Source: Myxocyprinus asiaticus
Taxonomy: Eukaryota > Chordata > Actinopteri > Cypriniformes > Catostomidae
NCBI RefSeq assembly: GCF_019703515.2
Contig: NC_059374.1
Location: 21,074,595 to 21,138,594 of the forward strand
Length of the DNA stretch: 64,000 nt
Direction of reading: 5' to 3'
Translations under genes and position numbers: made by a program
Notes under the pieces: generated by a model
Seen by the model: the letters and a program-made list of their open reading frames with translations, nothing else
The model's database searches: none
What the model was told of the DNA's origin: nothing
In this document: positions 46,201 to 58,351 of the stretch, piece after piece
Numbering within the stretch: position 1 is the stretch's first letter
Layout: the number at the start of each line of letters is the position of its first letter

Positions 46201-47090
46201 TACACAAGAATTAAGAGTACTGTCTATAAAAAAATAATCAATCCTTGAATAGGAATGATGCACCTGGGAGAAGAAAGAAATTTTTTTAAGAGAGGGGTTG
46301 GGGTGGGGGGGTGGGGGGGTGGGCTGGGTAGCTCAGTGGTAAAAGACGCTGGCTACCACCCCTGGAGTTCGCAAGTTCGAATTCCAGGGCGTGCTGAGTG
46401 ACTCCAGCCAGGTCTCCTAAGCAACCAAATTGGCCCGGTTGCTAGGGAGGGTAGAGTCACATGGGGTAACCTCCTCGTGATCGCTGTAATGTGGTTTGTT
46501 CTCTGTGGGGCGCATGGTGAGTTGAGCGTGTCTCCGTGGCAACGCGCTCAACAAGCCATGTGATAAGATGTGCGGGCTGACGATCTCAGACGCGGAGGCA
46601 ACTGGGATTCGTCCTCCGCCACCCGGACTGAGGCGAATCACTACGCGACCATGAGGACTTAAAAGCACATTGGGAATTGGGCATTACAAATTGTGAGAAA
46701 AATGGGAAAAATCACAAAAAAATAAATAAATAAAAAAAAGAGAGGGGTTACGGGATCTTTCTGCCACATAAAATATTAATTTTTTTTAGACATAGCAGAT
46801 TTGAGTCATATTATGGGGATTAGACCGATCCAAATTTTGGTCAAAAACACAGTTTAAATCCCCTCCGAAAATCGACAGGTGAGTATTTAAAAAGGGCTGT
46901 GTAACCTATGGTGATCATTAATACGAAGGTGAGTCTCCTGTAAAAACACTATATCAGAGTCGAAACATTTCAAATGTGTAAAAACCTTAGAACTCTTGAC
47001 AGGATTACCCATAGCTCTGACGTTCCAACTAATAAATCTTAGAGGTGTGCCTGTCCCAGCAGTGCTGGGATCCTTATTACTATTAACCAT
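43218..47090 (-). pseudogene. L1 ORF2 (endonuclease and reverse transcriptase), decayed
   Basis: The endonuclease start (LRFISWNVRAMGNPVK, VFLQETHL) is at 47090-46887. A deletion then jumps to GGDFNCV-like sequence near 46850, a SINE interrupts at 46300-46737, and the endonuclease end (SRIDYFF, SEHAPLQLD) is near 46240-46130. The reverse transcriptase is clearest at 45397-44477, with ADVKMLAKVIASRLE, SLDVEKAFDRVEWEYL, GCRQGCPLSPLLF and the catalytic LYADDLLLYV. Downstream frames (44425-43218) belong to the C-terminal region. Multiple stops and frameshifts make it non-functional. Confidence 0.88.
46300..46737 (+). mobile_element. tRNA-derived SINE, copy 4, nested in L1 ORF2
   Basis: Plus orientation. 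G-rich leader, then the tRNA-like head (GGGTAGCTCAGTGGTAAAAG A box; GCAAGTTCGAATTCCAGGG B box), body, and an A-rich AAATAAATAAATAAAA tail. The perfect 12-bp duplication AAGAGAGGGGTT lies at 46288-46299 and 46738-46749. This copy shows the family's polarity most clearly. Confidence 0.92.
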
Positions 47091-47749
47091 TTAAATAAAA
47101 TAAACAACAGGGATACAGATAGCCATTTAGAGCCGAAGTGGGACACCCTCCCCCCACACACACACCCAAAGTCTCCATATAACAAAACAATAAAGGAGAC
47201 AGCAGTGTTTCCTGCAGTAACCAAAAGTTGTCCACAATGTGAAAACAACTCGGAGAGTAAGCAGAACTAACCAAAAAAAAAGAGGTACGAGAAAAGACTC
47301 CTACTGACTTCAAGTCTGATAAACAGTCTGCGCACAATGACAAATATAATATAATATATTTTAAAGCCTTGTGTTACAAATTACTGTGCCATCTGAAGGT
47401 GAGCATTACAGCAAAACATTGGTAAGTCCCCCAGTAGCATAAATCAAATGACTACAAAGAACAGATAGATGAAATACAGGTAATGCAATAGTATAGCACG
47501 TAAGGCTGAATACGGTAAATACTCTAACATAAATTTAAACAAACAGAAACAACATTAACCTAGTCAGAGCATCAGAACAGAAAACCACATATTATTACAA
47601 TGGTAGATTAAAGAGGGGTGAGTCCACTGAATCTAGAAGAAGTAATGCAACGATATTTTAATTGCAAATCAGAACACTGATAGTAGGATGCCTGAGTACC
47701 AAAAAAAAAAAGAGAGCGAAAAAGATGACGCTGTCATAGCTGCTGCAGC

Positions 47750-48652
47750 TCACCCAGATATCAAGAATTTGACATAGTCCCCTGCTTCCTCCGCTGAAAC
47801 GAAGTCCTTCTGAACACCATTGTATGTAATGCAAAGTGGTGCTGGGTGAAGTATTCCATAGCGAGTGCCCTCAATGCCACGAAGTTGATGCCTGACCTCG
47901 TTGAATGCGGCCCGAGCCCGGCCTATCTTGGCAGTATGGTCCGGGAAGACTGAAATGGTCAAATCCCCCACTTTAATCCGTTGGAGCTCTCTCGCGCGGC
48001 GTAAAATGTCAACACAATCACTGTGATAATGAAATCTACACACAATAGCTCGTGGTCGTTCACCAGGCTTGGGCTTAGGCAGAAGGGTCCGGTGGGACCG
48101 GTTCAAAACCGGCTCCTTCTCCAGACCAAACGCTCCCTTTAGCAAGACGGTTACAGCAACAGTGGTACAAGTGTCAGGCCCCTCTGGAACTCCCACTATC
48201 CTAATATTATTACGCCGTGATCTAGACTCTAAATCCTCACATTTATTCTCCAACTTGGCTACGGTAGCAGTGAGACACTCGATAGTAGTTTTCATCCGAG
48301 CTATGTCATCGGTACAACCGGAGAGAGCATGCTCCATTTCCCCAACAATACCCTTCAGTGTCAATATAGCAGCATCGGTAGCAGCTTTATCTTTAACCAG
48401 CTGTGTTTTCACAGCCAGCAGGTCGAGCTTGATCGTTGACAGAGCATCCCTGAGAGTCTTAAAAATATCGGCAATGTCATTCCTCAGCGAAGCCAGCAAC
48501 TCGAGCCTGAGGGCGGCGATGTCAGGGTCAAACCGAGGCAAGGCGGACTCAGCGGAAGGAGGTGATTCACACGAGGCTGTGGTCGTGGCGCTTATACTAG
48601 GCCTCAGTTGTGTCTGAATAGTATTATGGGTTTTCATGTTTTTTCCAGACAT
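47750..48652 (-). CDS. L1 ORF1 protein (RNA-binding chaperone), intact frame
   Basis: 300 codons if begun at the MSGKNMK methionine; the frame is open 31 codons further upstream, but that part is a low-complexity, phenylalanine-rich leader. Residues of about 50-150 are heptad-like (coiled coil). They are followed by LESRSRRNNIRIVGVPEG, the hallmark start of the L1 ORF1p RRM domain. The C-terminal domain ends with RYGILHPAPLCITYNGVQKD. The family role is coating LINE RNA as trimers. No frameshift is visible, in contrast to ORF2. Confidence 0.88.
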   Translation of the reverse strand: MSGKNMKTHNTIQTQLRPSISATTTASCESPPSAESALPRFDPDIAALRLELLASLRNDIADIFKTLRDALSTIKLDLLAVKTQLVKDKAATDAAILTLKGIVGEMEHALSGCTDDIARMKTTIECLTATVAKLENKCEDLESRSRRNNIRIVGVPEGPDTCTTVAVTVLLKGAFGLEKEPVLNRSHRTLLPKPKPGERPRAIVCRFHYHSDCVDILRRARELQRIKVGDLTISVFPDHTAKIGRARAAFNEVRHQLRGIEGTRYGILHPAPLCITYNGVQKDFVSAEEAGDYVKFLISG

Positions 48653-49203
48653 TTTAACGTAGTTCAAGGTTGAACGGGCAAAAAAAAACAAAAAAAAAAA
48701 CAGAGTAAAGTAAGTCAAGATCAAATGTATGACTGAAAAGCGCAAGTAAATTACAATTTTAATCGAAAACAGCGGGAGCCTCCAACTTCGCGTCCTACTC
48801 CATTAGCAGCTCAGCAGCACCCCTCTACATGGAATATTTCTGTTACTATATGTAATTTTACTAGAGCTTTAAAGACAAATTCTCTTGACAAGTGCAGTTT
48901 TCTTTCCTGTGTTGGCATATTTCATATTCTATCAGGAAGTTTGGGTGGGACATGGTTCAATGACGTGACGCTCATTTTTTTGTGTTTAGATTTAAGTTAT
49001 TCATCAATATATTTAATTTGCAGTTTTACACATAACAATTACTTAATACACCTCTACAGAGATGAACATGTTTTCAATCACTGAATTCAAAGTCATTTTT
49101 CTGTCTATGTGGTGAAAAGCTAATTTCCGAAACATAGGTTGGCAGGCAAAGAGTCAATTATGTATGTTAATGAAGAATGTCTACCTAATAAGTCAGAGAA
49201 ACT

Positions 49204-49847
49204 TTAAAGGAATATTTCCCCAAAAAATAAACAAATTCTCTCATTATTTACTCACTTTCACACCATCCCAGATATATGACTTTCTTTCTTCTGCTGAACA
49301 CAAACAAATTTTTAGAAGACTGTTTCAGCTCAGTAGGTCCTTTCAATGCAATTGAATTGTGACCAGACCTTTCAAGCTCCAAAAATCACATTACGGCAGC
49401 ATAAAATTAATCCATAAGACTCCAGTGGTCTAATATACACTGTCTTCTGAAGTAATGCAATCACTTTGGGTTAGAAACAGATCAATATTTCAATCCTTTT
49501 TTCTATAAATCTCCTCTTTCATTTTCAGAATGTGAAAGTTAAAGTAGAGATTTATAGTAAAAAAAGGATTTCAATATTCATCAGTTTCTTGCCCACATCT
49601 ATTATATCGCTTCAGAAGACATGGATTTAACCACTGGAGTCTGATGGATTACTTTTATGCTGCCTTTATGTGCTTTTTGGACCATCAAAGTTCTGGCCAC
49701 CATTTACTTGGATTTTATGGACCTACCGAGCTGAGATATTCTTCTAAAAATCTTCGTGTTCAGCAGTAGAAAGAAAATCATAAACATCTGGAATGGCATG
49801 AGGGTGAGTAAATGTTGAGAGAATTTTCATGTGAGCTATCCCTTTAA
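49204..49847. mobile_element. Angel-like MITE, complete
   Basis: TTAA at both edges (49204-49207 and 49844-49847). The arms carry GACTTTCTTTCTTCTGCTGA and the inverse AGCAGTAGAAAGAAAATCAT, with internal CAAGCTCCAAAAATCACATT. About 644 bp. Confidence 0.82.
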
Positions 49848-50268
49848 CCCAACCCCCAAACCTATGCCTAACAATTCAGGTAGTGCTCATACAGTAAATA
49901 CTCATAAATTACTTATAAATATAAATGACTCTTCCCTTGCCATCCTACGTTTCAAAAATGGACAAAAATTTTAAATTTCTTCAAACTTGATACATGTGTT
50001 GTAGATTTCTCCTTTTTATCATCTAGTCTAGGAAAACCTTATATCAAAGGGCTCAAGTTCCATCACAGCCAGGAACCATAATTTGCTACTTGCTAGTCAT
50101 TTGCAGATAGTATTAGAGGGAGGGACATTCTCATTCTAGAGAGAATTTGACTGGATAAAAATCTTTGTAGTGCAAGATGAGTGATCAATATTTTGGTCTG
50201 TTTTTTTCTGTAGAGAAAGACTGTACATTTTAAATGTGTATATATGCTACAAGTGAATTTTGTAAACT

Positions 50269-51649
50269 TTAACCTTCCTATGGTCTTCATAAATGAGCCC
50301 TTCCTTTGGTCCTCTCGGACATTTTTGAATGGAAAGAGCAAAGGTGTAACTTTTTTTAATGATGATGTTGATAATGATACCATTTCTTATTCCCTGAAGT
50401 AATGACAATCAAATTATGCACTTCTTTTGGAATGTTATGCTATTTATGTAAATTTCTCAATGTTACTATTCATTTGCATATGCAAATAAGCAAATTCATG
50501 AAACTTTAGTACAAAAAATAATATGACTTGAAAATCATGTCATGACAATAATAGCCACTAGATGGCTACAGTGTTCTATGGAGCCACCTACTGTGTAGTC
50601 TGATTGCTTGTTGTAACCTAATTTTATATTTTATCACAAGTAATGCATTTGGATATCTATCTAGACATTATCAAACTATTATTTGTCAAAGTTTAGCATT
50701 ATAAAATGGATTTGAAATCAGTTCATGCAGTTAAGAGAAATTAACTGAAAAAATTGTGAAAATTCAATTAGAGTATAAAACAGAAGAATCAGAGAAAACA
50801 TTTAGCAATTTCAAATTTTCTATGGTAAAAATTTATTTTGCAAACATTTTCATGTCAGTGAGGTGAACAGCAATAATAAACAAGAAATGCATTAAAAAAA
50901 GAACAAACAGTAAGCAACAAAAAACAGTAATAACAGTAAAGAATGATGCAATGTCTTTATGCATTCATGCATCTGTGGCAGTGTGTAGTTATTATAGCAT
51001 GTACCTTGCAGATGGATTTTTTTTATTTTATTTTTTTATTTTGCAAACCTTGCTAGATTTAATGTCTCTTGGGAGACAGTCCGCACACCTTTATTTCTGT
51101 GTGTGTTTGTGTGTGTGTATGTTCTGCATTGTGGGTATGTCATTGTCTCACCCCCTTATTTCTGAGTGTGTGTGTTTAGCATTGTGGCTGATTTATTGGT
51201 TTTATTTGACAAATAAAAAAAATATAAAAAACTGCCCTGTGTTATAGTCTCACTAGCTCATTTTTGTGTGTGTGTGAGTGGGTGTGTATGTTTTGCACTC
51301 TGGATGTTTTATAGTCTCACCCTGTAATTTCTGTGTCTTTTTTCTGCATTGTGGCTGATTTATTGATTGTATTTGACAGATAAAAAAAATGCTATGTTAT
51401 GGTCTTTCCCATTCATTTTCAATGGTCGGACAATTTTGACTGTGAAGATAAAAGATATAGCTCTTTTTTTTTTACAACCACTTAAAGAATCATGGCCAAT
51501 TTCTTTTATTTATTTTTTTATGTTCAGATGGCAAATGGAGGAAAAGTCACCAAATCTTGTACCGTTCAGATTAAGGAAACCGTTTTTATTAAATCAGCAA
51601 AAGTGATTCTGGTCAAAAATGACCGAAGACCATACTGTAGGAGGGTTAA
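50269..51649. mobile_element. piggyBac-like non-autonomous element, TTAA duplication
   Basis: Left end TTAACCTTCCTATGGTCTTC; right end, inverted, TTAACCCTCCTACAGTATGG. TTAA sits at both edges. The centre (51090-51400) holds two to three diverged copies of a unit containing GTGTGTGTGT, GCATTGTGGCTGATTTATTG and TTTGACAAATAAAAAAAAT. No transposase frame is visible. Confidence 0.75.
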
Positions 51650-52684
51650 GAAGTACACTAGCATATATATTTCCTCAAAGTTAACACACATAGACTAAAA
51701 ACCATAAAAATCTCATTTTTATTTCATTGGGTCTCTACTGTGCCAGGATAAGATTGCTTTGCAACAAAATGAGGGGTTTTATGTTATCTTGCGTTTGTTT
51801 ATTTTCAGAATATGGTATGAGGAGAGGATGTTGCCCTTGGCTCCCTGTTGTTCATCACCACGCAACATGCAACATTAGTCATGCCGTGTATATGCCTCCA
51901 TGCTCCTGTCCTTCAGCTCTCTTCAGTTCTGTTTTAGTCTTTTTTTTTTTTTTTTTTTTAGAGAAATGTCTAAAAAGTTTTTTCCAATGTTTTTCCAGGC
52001 ATGCTGGAAAGTGTGCTATTTTATTATTTATTATTATTGTTTATTGTATTATTAGTTTAAAAAGAAAATGAAATGTTAAAAAACATATTGTCAGAAAAAT
52101 CAATTTAGATAAACATGATATTTGAATGTATATGGTGCATACATGTATGCCTGAATGTCTACAGTACAAAGTTGTTAATTTTTGTGACAAAATATAGCAA
52201 AACTTATCAAGCACAGACAGTCTATGTGAAGAAACCATCAAAACATTAGTAGGCCTATAGAATACCAGATGTTTCTTGTTGTGAATCGTAACCCCTACTC
52301 ACTGAAGGTTCTGTTATTTACCCCTGGAGAATTGATCTCACTATGTCAGGCTACCTTCCACAAATGCATTAATCATATGCAGTTTTACCCAGCAACATGC
52401 TTGGATTGCATAGTACAAAACACAATAAAACTCATGCTCCAAGACATTTTTACAGTACTGGTATTGATATTGAATTCTTTTTGTATTGTTATGTCAGTCC
52501 CTTTGCACTTTGTGTGTGTGATTAATGATAATGCATCATGTAAATCCCATTAACTTTATTCATTTTATTAGTTATACCAAATGGTCCATAGGAGGAACGA
52601 TAAAAACAAATGGAAGCCGCCTCACCTTTGATTCTATTTATCATGTTAAGGACATCCACACAAGTCTTTCAAAAATTCAATTCC
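51650..52684. other. intergenic, no recognised feature
   Basis: Non-repetitive AT-rich sequence between the piggyBac-like element and the Tc1 element. It includes a poly-T run near 51940. No gene or RNA signal recognised. Confidence 0.5.
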
Positions 52685-52908
52685 TACAGTGCATTCAGAA
52701 AGTATTCAGACCTTTTCATTTTTTTTTTTCACACTTTGTTATGTTTCAGCCTTAAACTAAAATACTTTAAATTATTTATTTTTTCACATCAATCTACAAC
52801 CCATACCCCATAATCACAAAGCGAAAACCAGTTTTTTGATAACTTTGCAAATTTATTAAAAAGAAAAAACTGAAATATCACATTGACATAAGTATTCAGA
52901 CCCTTAAC

Positions 52909-54071
52909 TCAGTACTTTGTTGAAGCACCTTTGGCAGCGATTACAGTCTTAAGTCTTCTTGGGTATGATGCGACAAGCTTTGCACACCTGGATTTGGGGA
53001 TTTTCTGCCATTCTTCGCTGCAGATCCTCTCAAGCTCTGTCAGGTTGGATGGGGACTGTCGGTGGACAACCATTTTCAGGTCTCTCCAGAGATATTCGAT
53101 AGGGTTCACGTCCGGGCTCTGGCTGGACCACTCAAGGACATTCACAAAGTTGTCTCTTAGCCACTCTTGCATTGTCTTGGCTGTGTGCTTAGGGTCATTG
53201 TCCTGTTGGAAGGTGAACCTTTAGCCCAGTCTGAGGTCCTGAGCTCTCTGGACCAGGTTTTCATTAAGGATATCTCTGTATTTTGCTGTGTTCAGCTTTC
53301 CTTCAACTCTGACCAGTCCCCCAGACACTGCTGTTGAAAAACACCCCTACAGCATGGTGGTGGTAGCATCATGCTGTAGGGGTGTTTTTCATCCACCACC
53401 ATGCTTCACCGTTGGGATGGTATTGCACAGGTGATGAGCGGTGCCTTGTTTTCTCCACACATGACAAACAGTTCAATCTTTGTTTCATCAGACCAGAGAA
53501 TCCTTTTGGTGCTTTTTTATGTGTCTTGCACTGAGGAGAGGCTTCCATCTGGCCACTCTGCCATAAAGCCCAGATCGGTGGAGTGTTGCAGTGATGGTTG
53601 TCCTTCTGCAAGTTTCTCCCATCTCCACACATGATCTCTGGAGCTCAACCAGAGTGACCATCGAGTGACCGTTCTCCACCAATTGCTCAGTTTGGCCAGG
53701 CAGCTCTAGTAACAGTCCTGGTTGTTCCAAACGTACATTTACATTTATGCATTTGGCAGACGCTTTTATCCAAAGCGACTTACAGGGACAATACCCCCGG
53801 AGCAACCTGGAGTTAAGTGCCTTGCTCAAGGACACAATGGTGGAGGCTGTGGGGATCGAACCAGCAACCTTCTGATTACCAGTTATGTGCTTTAGCCCAC
53901 TATGCCACCACCACTCCTTCTTCCATTTAAGAATTACAAGGCCACTGTGCTATTGCGAACTTTCAATGCAGCCATTTTTTTTTTGTTGTTGTTTTTTTTT
54001 TTGCCTTCCCCAGATCTGTGCCTTGACACAATCCTGTCTCTGAGCTCTGCAGGCAGTTCCTTTGACCTCAT
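52909..54071 (-). pseudogene. Tc1-like transposase pseudogene
   Basis: The N-terminus MRSKELPAELRDRIVSRHRS starts at 54071 (helix-turn-helix region). DNDPKHTAK carries the second catalytic Asp near 53200-53180, and SPDVNPIEYLWRDLK carries the DD34E glutamate near 53120. Several stops and frameshifts, plus a SINE insertion at about 53735-53920, break the frame. Confidence 0.87.
53735..53920 (-). mobile_element. tRNA-derived SINE (V-SINE/HE1-like) nested in Tc1 transposase
   Basis: On the minus strand: an A box TGGCATAGTGGGCTAAAGC, a B box GGTTCGATCCC, and a tail with TAAGTCGCTTTGGATAAAAG and GCGTCTGCCAAATGCATAAA. This tail is widespread in fish SINEs and related LINEs. It is a different family from the 430-bp SINE elsewhere in the window. 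The family name is from memory. Confidence 0.75.
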
Positions 54072-54500
54072 GGCTTGGTTTTTGCTCTGATATGCATTTT
54101 CAGCTGTTAGACCTTATATAGTCAGGTGCGTGCCTTTCCAAATCATGTTCAATCAATTGAATTTGCCACAGGTGGACTCCAATCAAAGTGTAGAAACATC
54201 TCAAAGATGATCCAGAGAAATGGGATGCACCTGAGCTAAATGTCAAAGTGTCATAGCAAAGGGTCTGAATACTTATGTCAATGTGATATTTCAGTTTTTT
54301 CTTTTTAATAAACTTCAAAGTCATCAAAAATCTGTTTTTTGCTTTGTCATTATGGGGTATGGAGTGTAGACTGATGTGAATTTTTTTTAATTTTTTTTTT
54401 TTTTAAAAGCATTTTAACATAAGGCTGCAACATAACAAAATGTAAAAAAATAAATAAAAAATAATGAAGGGGTCTGCATACTTTTTGAATGTATTGCATA

Positions 54501-56638
54501 TACAAATGCAGATGCAACAAACCACTAGATTAGATTCAGTTTTTAGTCAATTGAATTCACCTCTGAAATGGTTTAACTGAAAGGCTGTTATTTTGGTGTT
54601 GCTTTTGCCAAAATGTTGCTGTTTTTCAAATTCGCATCTAAACAGCATCGGCATACGTAAGAGCATCAACAGCCTTCAAAATCCCAGGAATTTTATTTTC
54701 AGTTGCTAAACAAGCATGGAAATGGTGAAACAGTTCTTGATATGTTTAATGAATACATCAGTCTGTTTTATGGCCTATTTAAAGTGGAGTGGTAGTGAAC
54801 CAGAGGTAAGTGTATGTAACTGTGTACTGGTTCACCTGAGACTGCCCTCCCTGGAGAAGATCATTCAGAAATTTTAACAAACACTTCATGACCTCTGAAC
54901 AACTCTGCCAATTTTTCCTTGCCTCTGAGTCAGACCCCTCTCACCTCTCACAGCAGCAAACAGGCAGAATCTTAGTTAACTCGCATGCTGTGTATTTAAA
55001 ACCCTGTGGGGACTTCTGGGTTTTAAAAAAAAGAACATTGAAAATGTATGCTAGTGTGGATGGGGGCTGTTGCTGGGATACGTGTGGGTGATGCTGGGTG
55101 GTTTAGTTAAATATGGGTCATCACAGTATGTGAATAGTCTTATCCCTACCCTCATTTCATATGGCATTAAAAATAACCCAATATAATTTCAGAGCCACAA
55201 GAGTCACCAAGAATTTGTGACAAGTTAGTTCTTCAAATTTAGTTTGTCTTGCAAGACTCGGCGCATACAGGCCAGACATTTAAAATCCTCTGCATTGATT
55301 GGTGAGGAAGTGAAGCAACATTAATGGCACACTCAGGATTGATTGTTATTTTCTGGATAAGCCGACACATAGGAGCCCTTTAAATGTGGACGTGCTTTTG
55401 ATAAGAGTGCAGGAATTTATGAAGGGCTGTAGCTTTTTATTGAGAACATACCTGTATAGGAACAGGATTTGTCATTGCTGGGCTATAATCCAGAGAAGGC
55501 TTCATTAAGAGGCCATTGTTGTCAGTGTTTCTAATCACAAGCTCTATGGAGTAGAGTTTTATATTGTAATTGTCAATCCACCATAACAAACTGAATTGGG
55601 AATGGGGGAGCTCCAATACTGGTTGGCTCTAACTAATAAATATGGATTAACTGAGCTACGCCCGTGTTGGATCATTGTCTAATGAGGAAAAATGACTGAC
55701 ACAATGTATTAGAGCGCATTAATGCACATATGCAACAGGGAAATGCTGTAGAATGAATAAATGAACTGTATCATAACTTAAGTTGCTCTATGAGGTGTAA
55801 ATTTATGTTATTTTGTCCACTTTGATTTTGGTTTACATGAAACTGAAATGCAAATGTTTAGCTGGATGTGAATGTAGAGCAGCTCCAATCAGAGAAACAT
55901 ATAACACTCAGACTAAAAAATTCCTGGAGCTTGTTGTTAGTATAGACAGAAAAGTAAAATCTATCTCTGATTATGCGGATTAAATTCAACAGCATTAAAA
56001 CGATGGGATAAATTCACACCTGAAAATATTAGTGTGTGAATGAGGTTTTGAAATACGAAATAATGAGGATTTGTCTCCACCTAGCGGTAGACCAACGATG
56101 TAACCTAACGTCGATTAACCTTCATATGGCGTCGAAATGACTGGTCAAGATTCAAGAACAGAGTTTAGTGAGTTGAAACCAGATGGTCAGTCAAGAAGAC
56201 ACGCCAACAACAACCAAAAAGTGTGCAGTCACCGTCTAACACTCCAGTTTGGCACCTACATCATGTGTGTTATCGTGAGTCACTAAACAAAATAATGAAA
56301 TACAAAGGTTGAGAAAAACACGAACAGCTCTCTGACATGTTTAAGCAGTCACATGAGCAAGAGTCGCGCTGATATACGGAACAGCACGATTACGAGTGTG
56401 ATGCAGTACAAGAAACAAGTAAATAATATTAAATAATATTAAACGCATCAAGCACAACTCGACTCTCTGCACTGCTCTCACAACAGTGCGGTTGAATTCC
56501 TAAACGAATTAGTGTTTTTAAAACGAATCTTTTAGGTGAACGAATCATTCTCATTTACTTACATTTATTGCGTCCAAATCTGCATTCTTTTCTACTATAT
56601 AATATGCCAATCAAATAGGGTTTCAGAAGCCTCAGTAT
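54501..56638. other. intergenic, no recognised feature
   Basis: About 2.1 kb of non-repetitive sequence. I found no open frame with family resemblance, no tRNA and no transposon ends. Confidence 0.5.
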
Positions 56639-57293
56639 TTAAAGGGACACCCAAAAATGAAAAGTCTCTCATCATTTACCCACCCTCATGCCATCCCATG
56701 TGTCTTTCTTTCTTCTGCTGAACACAAAGATTTTTAGAAGAATATTTCAGCTCTGTAGGTCCATACAACGCAAATAAATGGTGGCCAGAACTTTGAAACT
56801 CTAAAAAGCACAAAAAGGCAGCATAAAAGTAATACATATGACTCCAGTTGTTAAATCCATGTCTTCAGAAGTGATATGATAGGTGTGGGTGAAAATATAT
56901 CAAAATTTAAGTCCTTTTACAATAAACTGTCATCCTTGCCCAGTAGAAAATGAATCGCCAAAAACAAAAGAAGCATGTGGAAGTGCAAGTGAAGATTTAT
57001 ATTAAAAAACTTAAAACCTTAAATATTGATCTGTTTCTCACCCACACCTATCATATCACTTCTGAAGATATGAATTTGACCACTGGAGTCATATGGATTA
57101 CTTTTATGCTGCCTTGATATACTTTTTGGACCATCAAAGTTCTGGCCACCATTTACTTTTATGGACCTACCGAGCTGAGATATTCTTCTAAAAATCTTCG
57201 TGTTCAGCAGAAGAAAGAAAGTCATAAACATCTGGAATGGCATGAGGGTGAGTAAATGATGAGAGAATTTAAATATTTGGGTGAACTATCTCT
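56639..57293. mobile_element. Angel-like MITE
   Basis: The left end TTAAAGGGACACCCAAAAATG has lost part of the terminal repeat. The right end reads GAGTAAATGATGAGAG and GGGTGAACTATCTC. The internal arms CATATGACTCCAGTTGTTAA and ACCACTGGAGTCATATGG are inverted. Confidence 0.8.
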
Positions 57294-58351
57294 ATGCCAT
57301 AATTCCACTGGAGCTGAGGAGACAATGCAGAATAAAAAAAAAAAAATGTCTTTAAGTACTATACATACCAGGAAAGTTGTTCCTTGTGGTCAGATGGTGC
57401 TTGTTTAATAAAACCTGAGTTAGTTATTTTCAGGTTGTTGTTACTAACTAGTATATTCAGGTCACAGGACAATGTCCACTATTCCTGGATAAAGTAGGTC
57501 CAGTAATGTATAGTATACTACTCACTTCTTTACCTGAAGAACATACTTTTTTTTTACCAGCCGAGAAGTACGTTCTTCATCAGATGCAGTACGTACTCTG
57601 ACAGTACACAATTTCGGACGCAGAAATGTTTTCTGTTGTGAATGACTCAGTTGAATCAGTTGACTCTATCATAACTTAAAAGATGCTTGTTTGTCGCCAT
57701 CTACTGGTGTAAGATGTAATGAACAGACATGGTTACTGAACAAATCAGTGAAATCGAAATGAAAGGTGAATCAAAATCCCCACCACTATTTGTAAAGCCA
57801 CGAACACAGTCAAACGGAATGATACAGAGAGTGAAATGTCCCATTGCTGTTGCACTCATGGAACGCTTCTCGTCCAATCAGATTGGAGGACTGGAACTTA
57901 CTGTTGTATAACACAAAATGTTCCAATGCGTGGCCTTCTTTGTGACTGAATAATATTACAGCACTGGAAATGCACAGGGAGATGATTGGAAACTTATTGG
58001 CTTGCAGTCACTGTTTCAGCTGTAAAATGAAATTAGATGAGCACAAATCTAATAAGCCAATTAGCAAAGCAGCGGCACAGATCCACAGTGATGTTAAGCC
58101 TATTGAATCAGCCACACTGCATTGTTTTCCACGATTCCTTCAGCACTTTGAAATGAACCATGTGTCCCAAAATGAGCTTTTAACACATCAGAAGCCATTC
58201 AGACAGACACAGTAGGATTACAGGCAGCATGTGGGATAATAGCCATTGTTGCATCATTCCTAAATGGCTCCACACCCATGATGCAATGAATGATGTCATA
58301 ATGCATTGATTGCTATGCAGAGAGCATCCTGGAACAGACAACCACAAAATC
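57294..58351. other. intergenic, no recognised feature
   Basis: About 1 kb between an Angel-like element and a short hairpin. No gene, RNA or transposon end recognised. Confidence 0.45.

Larger units (their letters stand above)
42889..48841 (-). mobile_element. L1-clade LINE with 17-bp target duplication
   Basis: The element body is 42906-48824, with the duplication CTACATGGAATATTTCT at 42889-42905 and 48825-48841. It is transcribed leftward: the 5' end is near 48824, ORF1 at 48652-47750, then a decayed ORF2, with the 3' end at a short poly-T (plus strand) near 42906. At about 5.9 kb minus a nested SINE it is essentially full length. It lies antisense to robo3, about 230 bp past its stop codon, probably within or just beyond the robo3 3'UTR. 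Confidence 0.92.
52685..54500 (-). mobile_element. Tc1-like DNA transposon, inactive, with nested SINE
   Basis: Left end TACAGTGCATTCAGAAAGTA; the inverted right end reads CAATACATTCAAAAAGTATG. Internal direct-repeat sites AAGTATTCAGACCCTT (about 52890) and AAGGGTCTGAATACTTAT (about 54258) show the IR/DR architecture of Tc1 elements. Subtracting the nested SINE leaves about 1.63 kb, the usual full Tc1 length. Confidence 0.88.

Noticed and set aside
46318..46390. Apparent tRNA gene
   Set aside because: It has good A and B boxes, but it is the head of a 430-bp SINE with a target duplication, not a free-standing tRNA. The same applies to the heads of the other copies.
48069..48617. 182-codon plus-strand open frame
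   Set aside because: Antisense shadow of L1 ORF1; no similarity to any protein family.
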